Source of the DNA: JBBRMG01 sp038230955
GTDB lineage: Bacteria; Patescibacteriota; Doudnabacteria; UBA920
Length of the DNA stretch: 32,247 bases
NCBI GenBank assembly: GCA_038230955.1
Contig: JBBRMG010000012.1
Span: 1-32,247, forward strand
Reading direction: 5' to 3'
A program made the position numbers and the translations under genes. Each line of letters starts with the position of its first letter. Position 1 is the stretch's first letter. Of this stretch, positions 24,931 to 32,201 are shown one piece after another. A model generated the notes under the pieces. That model saw only the letters and a program-made list of their open reading frames with translations, was not told the origin of the DNA and searched no databases.

Positions 24931-26679
24931 ATGAGTAAACAGTGGAAAATTGCCACCGAAGCCCCGCAAGATTTGCAGAACGCTTTTCCCGAATTAAACC
25001 GGGTTGTTCTGCAATTACTCTATAATAGAGGAATAACAGAACCGGCCGTAATTGAAAATTTTCTCTCTCCAGAATATAAAAATTTATACGACCCATTCCT
25101 GTTTCAGGATATGGAAAAGGCCGTTGAGCGAATTTGGTTGGCCATTCAAAACGACGAAAAAATTGTCGTCTATGGAGATTATGACGCCGATGGCGTAACT
25201 GCCAGCGCGGTTCTAATGCAGACCTTTCGGTTCTTAGATGTGCCGGCAATAAACTACATTCCGGAACGATTTACCGAAGGATATGGATTAAATGTGGAAG
25301 CGTTTGAAAAATTTAAAGCCGAAGATATTACGCTGGTGATAAGCGTGGACTGCGGCACTAATTCTATTGATGTGGCAAATTATTGCCGCGATAATGGGAT
25401 TGATTTAATTATTACCGATCATCACGAAATTACTGGACAAACACCGGAAGCACTTGCCTTGATCAATCCTAAAAATGTGGCCGATATGTATCCGGACGAT
25501 CAAATAACCGGAGTAGGTGTGGCTTATAAAGTGGCCAAAGCATTATTGAGCGATCGCATTCGAGTGACTGGCCAACTACAAATTCATGAAGATGAATATA
25601 GAGGGGAATGGGATAAGTGGCTTCTAGATTTAGTGGCTATTGGTACTGTGGCCGATTGCCATTCGTTATTCGGCGAGAATCGAATCTTAGTAAAATTTGG
25701 GTTGAAGGTTTTGGCAAAAACTAAGTGGCTGGGTCTCAAGCAATTAATGGAGAATGCTAACATAGATGTGGTAGCAACGCCGCCTGATAGTCGCACATTA
25801 GGTTTTACTATTGCCCCACGAATTAATGCAGCCGGCCGACTGGAACATGCTAACATTGCGTTAGACTTACTACTGGCCACAGATTTTGCTGAAGCCATTA
25901 CGCTATCGAATCGACTGGAAGAAATAAATCGACGACGCCAAGATATGACAGGGCGAATTGTTTCGCAAGCCAAGGAACAGGCTGAGTTAATTATTGACCG
26001 CTTAATTATTATGGTATCGCACGAAGACTGGCCAAAAGGCCTAGTCGGTCTAGTTGCTGGGAAGCTTGCCGAAAGCTATAAAAAACCGGTCATAGTCTTA
26101 TCAAAAGGCGACAATGAGTCTACTGGATCAGGACGGACTAGCGGCAATTTTGATTTAGTTGATTGTTTGAAGTCGGCTTCTGAGCACATTATAAAATTTG
26201 GCGGCCACAAACAAGCTGCTGGTCTATCTGTGGCTAATGCCAAATTAGACGCATTTTATGAATCTATTTTGAAATATGCTCAGGAGCACCCAACTGAGCC
26301 ACAAGAGACAACTTTGAATTTAGAAGCGCGTTTAACCGAGCAAGATTTAACTTTAGATACATTTGATGAAATCGCTAAACTAGAACCATTCGGTGTCGGT
26401 AATATAAAACCAATATTTGCTTTGATCAATGCGAAAGTGCAAAATTTCAAATTAGTGGGGTCTACCCAAGCGCATTTGCAAATGCAATTAGTAGTGGGGG
26501 ATAAAGCTATCGATTGCATTGGTTTTAGTATGGCTCGCATGGCGGCCGATTTAGAGCCTAGTGCTACCATAGACGCGGCCGGGGAATTAATTGCTGATTC
26601 CTGGAACGGGGTCAAAAGATTAAAATTTAAATTAATAAGTATTAAAAAACATGTCAGCGATGCCATCATCCCAGAATAA
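24931..26679 (+). CDS. recJ: Single-stranded-DNA-specific exonuclease RecJ
   Basis: RecJ is a 5'-3' exonuclease acting in recombination and mismatch repair. The 582-aa protein has DHH-family motifs VVYGDYDADGVTASA (79-93), SVDCGT (128-133), ITDHHE (161-166) and GTVADC, then PRINAAGRLEHAN, the DHHA1 motif GGHKQAAG (424-431) and a C-terminal OB-like domain. A longer TTG start at 24895 would read through the promoter, so the ATG at 24931 is preferred. The 3' end overlaps the next gene by 29 bases. Confidence 0.95.
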   Translation: MSKQWKIATEAPQDLQNAFPELNRVVLQLLYNRGITEPAVIENFLSPEYKNLYDPFLFQDMEKAVERIWLAIQNDEKIVVYGDYDADGVTASAVLMQTFRFLDVPAINYIPERFTEGYGLNVEAFEKFKAEDITLVISVDCGTNSIDVANYCRDNGIDLIITDHHEITGQTPEALALINPKNVADMYPDDQITGVGVAYKVAKALLSDRIRVTGQLQIHEDEYRGEWDKWLLDLVAIGTVADCHSLFGENRILVKFGLKVLAKTKWLGLKQLMENANIDVVATPPDSRTLGFTIAPRINAAGRLEHANIALDLLLATDFAEAITLSNRLEEINRRRQDMTGRIVSQAKEQAELIIDRLIIMVSHEDWPKGLVGLVAGKLAESYKKPVIVLSKGDNESTGSGRTSGNFDLVDCLKSASEHIIKFGGHKQAAGLSVANAKLDAFYESILKYAQEHPTEPQETTLNLEARLTEQDLTLDTFDEIAKLEPFGVGNIKPIFALINAKVQNFKLVGSTQAHLQMQLVVGDKAIDCIGFSMARMAADLEPSATIDAAGELIADSWNGVKRLKFKLISIKKHVSDAIIPE

Positions 26680-27310
26680 TTTGACTACTATTTACTTAGT
26701 GCGTCACGGAGAAACCCACGCCAATGTCGATAAAATTATTGACGGCCAAAGTGTCAATGCACCGCTCAACGCGAACGGAGAAACTCAAGCTGCTACATTG
26801 GCGGCTCATTTGGAGGATGTTCAATTTGATGCAGCTTTTTCTTCCGATTTACTTCGCGCAAAGCGCACGGCTGAAGTGGTAGTTATGCAAAAACAACTGG
26901 CTCTAAATACTACGGAGTTACTGCGCGAGCGCAATTTTGCTCATCAAGAAGGGATTACTTACGATATGTTTGAGGCGAGCAATAAAGATATATTAGCAAA
27001 ACTACAAACGCTATCATTGGAAGAATACCTTAAGACCCCTTTGTCTGCCGGGGTTGAAACATCTGCGGAAATGTTTATGCGGTTTCAAGTATTTTTACGG
27101 GAAGTGGCCGTGACATACGCGAGACAAACAGTATTAGTAGTCAGTCATGGGGGGATGTTAAATACTGTGCTCCAGCATATTGGTTGGGCGGACCATATTA
27201 ACTTGCCGCATTATGCGGTTGAGAATACGGCGTATGCAGTCATTAAAACAGATGGAGTAGAATTTGAAGTGGCACAGACAAAAGGTATTAATAAAATCGA
27301 AAATGTCTAA
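26651..27310 (+). CDS. Histidine phosphatase superfamily protein
   Basis: This 219-aa protein has the RHGETHAN motif with nucleophile His19, SSDLLRAKRTAE, an acid in LRERNF (Glu93) and the second histidine in VVSHGGM (His166). The family contains phosphoglycerate mutases and many phosphatases for small molecules. A complete cofactor-independent mutase already lies nearby, so a phosphatase role is more likely here, but the substrate is unknown. An in-frame ATG at 26660 is an alternative start. Both starts lie inside recJ. Confidence 0.88.
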   Translation: MSAMPSSQNNLTTIYLVRHGETHANVDKIIDGQSVNAPLNANGETQAATLAAHLEDVQFDAAFSSDLLRAKRTAEVVVMQKQLALNTTELLRERNFAHQEGITYDMFEASNKDILAKLQTLSLEEYLKTPLSAGVETSAEMFMRFQVFLREVAVTYARQTVLVVSHGGMLNTVLQHIGWADHINLPHYAVENTAYAVIKTDGVEFEVAQTKGINKIENV

Positions 27311-27719
27311 AACAGTTGTGATCAATACAGATGGTGGCGCTCGCGGTAATCCCGGTCCGGCGGGCATTGGAGTTGTAATAAAAACGGAGGGCGGAGAAAT
27401 TGTCTATCAACACGGCGGTTACGTGGGAGAAACTACTAATAACGTGGCGGAATATAAAGCGTTAATCAAAGCATTAGAAATTGCTCATGAAATGGGCGCG
27501 ACGACAACAAAGATAAACATGGACTCGGAGCTTATCGTCAAACAAATGTTAGGACAATACAAAATAAAAGAACCAACGCTACAAGGGTTGGCCAGAGAAG
27601 TATTCGAGTTACTCAAACATTTTCAAATTTATAGTTTCACTCATGTTCGTCGTGAATATAACAAAGAAGCGGATGCTATGGTTAATCAAGCAATAGACGC
27701 GCATTTACGGGGAGTTTGA
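27303..27719 (+). CDS. rnhA: Ribonuclease HI
   Basis: It cuts RNA in RNA-DNA hybrids. The 138-aa protein has all four acidic catalytic residues: Asp10 (NTDGGARGNPGPAG), Glu50 (NNVAEY), Asp74 (NMDSELIV) and Asp124 (NKEADAMVN). The ATG at 27303 overlaps the preceding stop by 8 bases and gives the canonical family N-terminus; a start 39 bases upstream would add unrelated residues. It converges with the minus-strand PEGA gene. Confidence 0.94.
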   Translation: MSKTVVINTDGGARGNPGPAGIGVVIKTEGGEIVYQHGGYVGETTNNVAEYKALIKALEIAHEMGATTTKINMDSELIVKQMLGQYKIKEPTLQGLAREVFELLKHFQIYSFTHVRREYNKEADAMVNQAIDAHLRGV

Positions 27720-27737
27720 ATTTACTCCAAACTGGAT

Positions 27738-29024
27738 TTAACGAAATGTAATTTGTTGAAGTTTGTTGCCGTCGAGGACAAGAACAAATTTGCCATTGGC
27801 GCCCACAGTCAGCCGCGAAACCCGAGCAAATTTGGCCAGGTCGTAATTGTTTTGATGATCTAAAGCATCTAATTCAATTGCGCGGATGGTATTGTTTTGG
27901 ATATATACAGCGTAACCAATGGTGCTGATAACTGCCGGGTAACTAATATCCTGGACGCTTCGGGTAATCAATGAGCTGTTGTTGCCATTGAAATTGTACA
28001 GTTGTAGTTCGTTCGCCGTGCGAAAAGCCAAAGTACGAGTCAGGGGATCAAAGAACACTTCTTTGATATCTTGAGAAATTAGTTGAAGCGATGCATTGAC
28101 TCGATACAAAGTGTTATTAGTTAGAAAAGCAATATCTTTGTTGCTGGTTATAAACAATTGAGGATTGGTTGTGCTGTCGAGCCCAGTGTCTAGCAATTTC
28201 TGGTTGTTGTTAGTTACGGTACCCGATAATGTGGCAACGTGTAATGTCGCGTCTTGTAAATAATAGAGCAAGCCGTCAGCAAGCTTAAATGTATTAACAC
28301 GATCGAGAAGGGGACTGTTTTTCGCTGTGCTAGGATCGTATGAGACTAATTGATTACCGGGATTGATGAATAGTATTAAGTCGTCATTGGTTAATGTGAG
28401 ATCGCGCCCGGTTTTTAATTGAGCAGTAATATCCGTAATTTTCTGATCAGCTATTGTAACCAGTACAATTTTGGACGGGCCGGATAAAATAACATAATCA
28501 TTGTTACCACCCACAGTTATGTGGTCAAGACCTGTCGGTATTGAGATAGTAGTTTGGTTTGAAAAATCGCTCCCACGATCGATTACAAGATTAAGGGGAG
28601 TAATGTATGTGAGATAATCAGAAGTTTGGGCAAAGTCAATTACATCTGTGCCTAAGGTGGTAATGCCGGGATGTTGTTTGATCAAGTAAATTTTATCCAG
28701 TGATCCAGCTAGGATAGTGGCTTTGCTTGCTTTAATATCAATCCGCTTGCTCCAATCGTAATAACCGTCCTTGCGCAGCGTAACTACGTATTCTTTTGGT
28801 TGCAGAAATCGAATGTTTGCCGCCGTCGTGCCAACGTGTTTACCGTCCAATAAAATTTCGGCTTTAGACGGATCACTTTTAATAGAGATGATTCCGGTTC
28901 TAATATATTTAGAGTTGTGCCAATCGTAGCTAACACCACTGACAAATAATACAACCAGCGGGCCCAACACTAAAAATACGGCCAGCCCCAGGATTATAAA
29001 TAGGTAACGAGTCTGTCTTTTCAT
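27738..29024 (-). CDS. Membrane-anchored PEGA-domain protein with propeller-like region
   Basis: This 428-aa protein has an N-terminal membrane helix (about 7-29) followed by GVSYDW. A PEGA domain (about 44-115) shows GIISIKSDPSKAEILLDGK, HVGTTA and LRKDGYYDW. The remaining 300 residues are repetitive beta strands (ITVGGNNDYVIL, DLTLTNDDLILFI, KDIAFLTNNTLYRV, DPLTRTLAFRT) compatible with a beta-propeller outside the membrane. PEGA domains are found in surface proteins. The exact role is unknown. It is divergent from mreB with a shared inverted-repeat promoter region; it has no ribosome site. Confidence 0.85.
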   Translation of the reverse strand: MKRQTRYLFIILGLAVFLVLGPLVVLFVSGVSYDWHNSKYIRTGIISIKSDPSKAEILLDGKHVGTTAANIRFLQPKEYVVTLRKDGYYDWSKRIDIKASKATILAGSLDKIYLIKQHPGITTLGTDVIDFAQTSDYLTYITPLNLVIDRGSDFSNQTTISIPTGLDHITVGGNNDYVILSGPSKIVLVTIADQKITDITAQLKTGRDLTLTNDDLILFINPGNQLVSYDPSTAKNSPLLDRVNTFKLADGLLYYLQDATLHVATLSGTVTNNNQKLLDTGLDSTTNPQLFITSNKDIAFLTNNTLYRVNASLQLISQDIKEVFFDPLTRTLAFRTANELQLYNFNGNNSSLITRSVQDISYPAVISTIGYAVYIQNNTIRAIELDALDHQNNYDLAKFARVSRLTVGANGKFVLVLDGNKLQQITFR

Positions 29025-29034
29025 AGATAATATT

Positions 29035-29054
29035 GGTATTTTAGCTCATTTTGG
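29035..29054 (-). promoter_or_regulatory. Left arm of divergent inverted repeat with -10 for the PEGA gene
   Basis: GGTATTTTAGCTCATTTTGG is, on the minus strand, an 18 of 20 match to the mreB promoter arm at 29102-29121. It contains TAAAAT (minus strand, 29043-29038), 13 bases before the PEGA gene ATG. Confidence 0.6.
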
Positions 29055-29101
29055 AGATAGATACAATGATAACAGTCATATCGACACCCTCGTAACCGTA
29101 C

Positions 29102-29121
29102 CCGAAATGAGCTATAATACC
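29102..29121 (+). promoter_or_regulatory. mreB promoter arm of the divergent inverted repeat
   Basis: CCGAAATGAGCTATAATACC contains a perfect TATAAT at 29113-29118. The expected +1 is near 29125, three bases before the ATG at 29128, so the mRNA would be almost leaderless. The arm is repeated in inverse orientation at 29035-29054, 47 bases away. Confidence 0.7.
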
Positions 29122-29127
29122 TCTACT

Positions 29128-30135
29128 ATGTTTCAAAATAAACTCGGAATTGACCTAGGAACTGCTAATACATTGGTTCATTTGCCTAAAAAAGGGATCG
29201 TGATTAACGAGCCAACGGTGGTTGCAATTTCCATTGATGATAATAAAGTTTTAGCCGTCGGCCAGGAAGCGAAGGAAATGCTCGGCCGTACTCCCGAAAC
29301 GATAGTCGCCAGTCGTCCCATGAGGGACGGCGTTATTGCAGATTATCGTGTCACGGAAGCTATGCTCCGCTATTTTATTAATAAAGCATTGGGCAATGTG
29401 CGATTCTTTCGACCGGAAGTCATGATTTCCGTTCCCGGCGGTATTACTTCCACTGAACGTCGCGCTGTAATAGATGCTGCTGTCGCTGCTGGTGCTAAGT
29501 CGGCTTTCGTTATCAAAGAAACGGTGGCTGCCGCGATTGGTGCCGGCATTCCCATTTCTTCTGCCAGCGGCAATTTAATTATTGATATGGGCGGCGGTAC
29601 TACGGACGTTGCGGTGTTATCCTTGGGCGGGATTGTCAATGCTACTTCGGTGCGCGTCGCCGGTAACCGGATTGATCAAGCTATTATCGAATACGTACGC
29701 AAGCGCCACTCATTGGCTATTGGAGACCGTACGGCGGAAGAAATTAAAATTACTATTGGTAGCGCTATTGCTTTACCCGAAGAAGAGATTATGGAGATTA
29801 AGGGACGGGATATGATTAGTGGTTTGCCCAAACCCGTTACTATTTCTACCAATCAAGTTGTGGAAGCAATTCAGGAGGAGCTAAAGGAAATTATCAAAGC
29901 AGTCAAAGTGGTATTGCAAGAAACCCCACCCGAACTGGCCAGTGACATTATAGACAAGGGGATGGTCATGACCGGAGGGACCGCACAGCTTCGCAATCTC
30001 GACGTGTTTATTTCTCAGCACGTTGGCGTTCCCTGTTATTTAGCCGATGAGCCTTTGTTGTGCGTGGCTAAAGGCACTGGCGTAGCTTTGGATAACCTAG
30101 ATAGCTACAAGAAGAGCATTCTGAGTATAAGGTAG
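29128..30135 (+). CDS. mreB: Rod-shape-determining actin homologue MreB
   Basis: MreB filaments under the membrane guide cell-wall synthesis. The 335-aa protein has phosphate-1 loop LGIDLGTANTLV (6-17), phosphate-2 loop DMGGGTTD (153-160), PMRDGVIADY, SVPGGITSTERRA and the adenosine motif MTGGTAQLRNLD. A longer start at 29107 would include the promoter, so the ATG at 29128 is preferred. No mreC or mreD follows in this window; the gene is followed three bases later by a palindromic element. Confidence 0.97.
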   Translation: MFQNKLGIDLGTANTLVHLPKKGIVINEPTVVAISIDDNKVLAVGQEAKEMLGRTPETIVASRPMRDGVIADYRVTEAMLRYFINKALGNVRFFRPEVMISVPGGITSTERRAVIDAAVAAGAKSAFVIKETVAAAIGAGIPISSASGNLIIDMGGGTTDVAVLSLGGIVNATSVRVAGNRIDQAIIEYVRKRHSLAIGDRTAEEIKITIGSAIALPEEEIMEIKGRDMISGLPKPVTISTNQVVEAIQEELKEIIKAVKVVLQETPPELASDIIDKGMVMTGGTAQLRNLDVFISQHVGVPCYLADEPLLCVAKGTGVALDNLDSYKKSILSIR

Positions 30136-30138
30136 AGA

Positions 30139-30215
30139 TATCTGCCTACAAGTTTTCGTCGTTGTCCTCGACAGCTGCGCTGTCTGCGGATTACTCCTCA
30201 AGCTGTAGGCAGATA
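30139..30215. repeat. Intergenic palindrome with conserved core, copy 2
   Basis: The arms TATCTGCCTACA (30139-30150) and its exact complement (30204-30215) close the element. Inside lie TTCGTCGTTGTCCTCG (30155-30170) and TACTCCTCA (30192-30200), identical to the core blocks of copy 1. Between them GACAGC/GCTGTC (30170-30184) forms a 6-bp inner hairpin with a three-base loop, which copy 1 lacks. The outer arms share no sequence with those of copy 1. It begins three bases after the mreB stop, as copy 1 begins at the gtrA stop. Confidence 0.85.
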
Positions 30216-30283
30216 CAGCACTTATACCCACGCTAGACCTATAATGTACATAGGTATTACTGGTAATGATACGAAATGTGTTG

Positions 30284-30289
30284 TATAAT
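30284..30289 (+). promoter_or_regulatory. -10 of the 227-aa membrane protein gene
   Basis: A perfect TATAAT at 30284-30289 with no strong -35. Transcription would start near 30296, giving a leader of about 30 bases before the ATG at 30326. An in-frame ATG at 30266 lies upstream of this -10 and is therefore rejected. Confidence 0.55.
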
Positions 30290-30325
30290 ACAGTTACATA
30301 TAAAAATAATTCTCAGAAACAAAAA

Positions 30326-31009
30326 ATGGACAATCAGCAACCACAGCCCCGCCATGCGGCAAAATCGTTTTATCTTTTCATGTGCGCTATTTTAGGAGCA
30401 TTGTTATTTTCTGTACTCCAACGGGCGCTGACTTTAATATATTTGCTACTGCTCAATAGCGATTCAGCTCGCTTTAGTTTTGGGCTGAGCGATGATACAT
30501 TGATAATTATCAATTATTCGACCTTGATCATGGCCATCATTTTTGGGTTTTGGTACGGGATTTGGCTAGGGTTGTATTGGTACAAAGTAGTCTACGAAGA
30601 TGGCCATGGTGGGTTATTCCATGGTTTTAAAGGTCACTGGTTGCACCAGGAAGGCATTAAATCTAAGCCAGGGGCTAGTAGTAGCCCAATTCAGCCTATG
30701 ACTAAAACTAAGCCCAATATAGTGACTGCACCAGTAGTTACGGCTGCACCAGCGCCGCAATCGAAAACTATTAAGCCAGTAGCTCGGACCAGTAGCGATC
30801 CTCGTGATCCGTTAGGGGCTTGGGATCTAGATGACCTGATGAACGAAAAAACTGTCATTGGTTCCAACAAAGTAATAAAGGTTACTACTAAATCCAAAGT
30901 GATGACTAAACCCCGAAATCGTACTGGTGCGGTGGTGGCTTCATCGACAAAAGCGGTGACTAAGCGGCGGACTGCAAAAAAAGTTGTGACTAAATTAAAA
31001 GCGGTGTAA
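30326..31009 (+). CDS. Small membrane protein with basic C-terminal tail
   Basis: I do not recognise this 227-aa protein. It has two membrane helices (about 14-41 and 60-85), separated by a short polar stretch. A Gly/His-rich segment (DGHGGLFHGFKGHW) follows, then a Pro/Ala/Thr-rich linker. The tail of about 45 residues is rich in Lys, Arg, Thr and Val (TKSKVMTKPRNR onward). Such a tail would be cytoplasmic and could bind nucleic acid or acidic envelope polymers; this is inference. The next membrane-protein gene begins 4 bases after its stop. Confidence 0.75.
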   Translation: MDNQQPQPRHAAKSFYLFMCAILGALLFSVLQRALTLIYLLLLNSDSARFSFGLSDDTLIIINYSTLIMAIIFGFWYGIWLGLYWYKVVYEDGHGGLFHGFKGHWLHQEGIKSKPGASSSPIQPMTKTKPNIVTAPVVTAAPAPQSKTIKPVARTSSDPRDPLGAWDLDDLMNEKTVIGSNKVIKVTTKSKVMTKPRNRTGAVVASSTKAVTKRRTAKKVVTKLKAV

Positions 31010-31013
31010 ATTT

Positions 31014-31391
31014 ATGCATCCGAGTAAATTTTTTGCTCTGACTGGGCTGGGAATATTCCTGATAACTTTAATTAAGCTTATCTTTTTTCAACAGCTGAAT
31101 ATAGACAGCATCTATGTTGTTTATATTATGTGGCTGGCTATTGCTATTGTCACAATTGCATTCACTCGTAGGTTTGGGGTTATCAATTATTTAGAGGCGT
31201 TAGTAATAATTGTTACCTGGGTGGGCGCATCCTTATTTTTTGATGTTATTTTTCTCACCCCGTTTACAACATTTGTTATTTATTATCGTTGGTATTTCTG
31301 GGTAACCTACCCGGTAATGGCATTAGCTGTATTTCTTTTTCATAAGAAACGACATGTAGAAATTCGGAGATCGAAGCAGGCCATAAAATAA
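31014..31391 (+). CDS. Small four-helix integral membrane protein
   Basis: The 125-aa protein has four hydrophobic segments (about 6-26, 32-51, 59-82 and 90-110) and a short basic tail, HKKRHVEIRRSK. I assign no family. It is probably cotranscribed with the preceding membrane protein (4-base gap). No ribosome site is visible. Confidence 0.7.
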   Translation: MHPSKFFALTGLGIFLITLIKLIFFQQLNIDSIYVVYIMWLAIAIVTIAFTRRFGVINYLEALVIIVTWVGASLFFDVIFLTPFTTFVIYYRWYFWVTYPVMALAVFLFHKKRHVEIRRSKQAIK

Positions 31392-31410
31392 ATTGAATTA
31401 AAAATGAGAA

Positions 31411-31454
31411 AAAGCCGCAGAGAATAGATCGAGGATGTGATCTTCTGCGGCTTT
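31411..31454 (-). terminator. Intrinsic terminator of the secreted-protein gene
   Basis: AAAGCCGCAGA (31411-31421) and TCTGCGGCTTT (31444-31454) are perfect complements. A second inner pairing, AGATC/GATCT (31426-31430 with 31439-31443), extends the stem. On the minus strand it is followed by CTTTTTCTCATTTTT, so it mainly serves the gene at 31486-32004. It may also stop the converging plus-strand transcript. Confidence 0.8.
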
Positions 31455-31485
31455 GAGATTGGCGGGACTTGTGATAAGAGTGTTC

Positions 31486-32004
31486 TCAGAGAGTCTGGGA
31501 ACGTTTGGCGGAGGGTGATTTCTTCACTACTTTAGCTGGACTGGGCCGGAACAGGGCAGCAGCATTAAAGTCTACCGGAGTGGTATTTATTTTAGCTGCG
31601 ACGCTCGGCGGTAAGCCAACTAAGTAATGCCTGATTAAATCGGTATACAAATACATAGTCGGGATTGGGTCATTCATAGTTAGTATTATGTCCCGATACT
31701 GTTGCTCTTTTTGGAAATCACGCGAAGCGTATCCTTGAGCTCCTTGCAGAGTCACCGTTAGGTAGGAACCGCGAATGCGGTCCAGGCAAAACACCGATAT
31801 TTTGTCGATACCCTTTTCGTGACCTACCAGAATTTGGAACCTTTGCTCCGCTGTCACAAGGGAATACTGAGATTCCCAGCCGTTTTCAACATCAGCTTTG
31901 AGAGCCGGCGCCGATGTCCATTGAGGAGCCTGTGCCTGAGTGTTATCCGCCATTAGCGCAGCAAACCCAAGCGATACTAATATTATCAAAACAAGTCTGT
32001 TCAT
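31486..32004 (-). CDS. Small secreted protein of unknown function
   Basis: The 172-aa protein has a clear signal peptide (MNRLVLIILVSLGFAALMA, likely cleaved after QAQA near residue 26). The mature part is of mixed composition with a single Cys (VFCLDRIRG) and a basic Ser/Lys-rich tail (KKSPSAKRSQ). I recognise no domain. Unlike most genes here it has a classical promoter, a GGAG ribosome site and a strong terminator, so it forms an independent unit. Confidence 0.75.
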   Translation of the reverse strand: MNRLVLIILVSLGFAALMADNTQAQAPQWTSAPALKADVENGWESQYSLVTAEQRFQILVGHEKGIDKISVFCLDRIRGSYLTVTLQGAQGYASRDFQKEQQYRDIILTMNDPIPTMYLYTDLIRHYLVGLPPSVAAKINTTPVDFNAAALFRPSPAKVVKKSPSAKRSQTL

Positions 32005-32008
32005 AGTG

Positions 32009-32015
32009 TCTCCTT
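32009..32015 (-). promoter_or_regulatory. Shine-Dalgarno site of the secreted-protein gene
   Basis: On the minus strand AAGGAGA precedes the ATG by 4 bases, with the GGAG core 5 bases away. It supports this start and, with the FtsZ-like gene, is one of only two clear ribosome sites in the window. Confidence 0.7.
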
Positions 32016-32069
32016 GACGTTTTCGCTTTTTGGTTTTTAGGCGGCCTATTTGTAAGGCTTCTTACTCGC

Positions 32070-32098
32070 ACCGTATCATAAAAGTTCTGGTTTGTCAA
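32070..32098 (-). promoter_or_regulatory. Promoter of the secreted-protein gene
   Basis: On the minus strand a perfect TTGACA (32098-32093) is followed after 17 bases by TACGGT (32075-32070), preceded by an extended TG one base upstream. The leader would be about 60 bases. Confidence 0.6.
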
Positions 32099-32201
32099 GC
32101 TCGCCGTGCTGGATTCTACTCCCAAGTGCAACATAACTAAAAAGACACCTCTGTATTCGGTACAATGATGGTACGAGCCAATCATTAACCAAACAGCAAA
32201 G

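Noticed and set aside
26651..27310. Second phosphoglycerate mutase for glycolysis
   Set aside because: The RHG fold is shared with many phosphatases, a complete gpmI is in the glycolytic block, and this gene is coupled to recJ and RNase HI instead.
27711..27732. Hairpin between RNase HI and the PEGA gene (GGAGT/ACTCC, or alternatively GTTTG/CAAAC)
   Set aside because: Stems of 5 bp with no T-run on either strand; too weak to call a terminator for these convergent genes.
27770..27786. GTCGAGGACAAGAACAA resembles the minus-strand core block of the palindromic elements
   Set aside because: It lies inside the PEGA gene (coding FVLVLDGN), lacks the partner block and has no flanking self-complementary arms; chance similarity.
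31943..32185. 80-codon minus-strand open frame upstream of the secreted protein
   Set aside because: It overlaps the promoter and the start of the secreted-protein gene in another frame, has no start signals and an unconvincing sequence.
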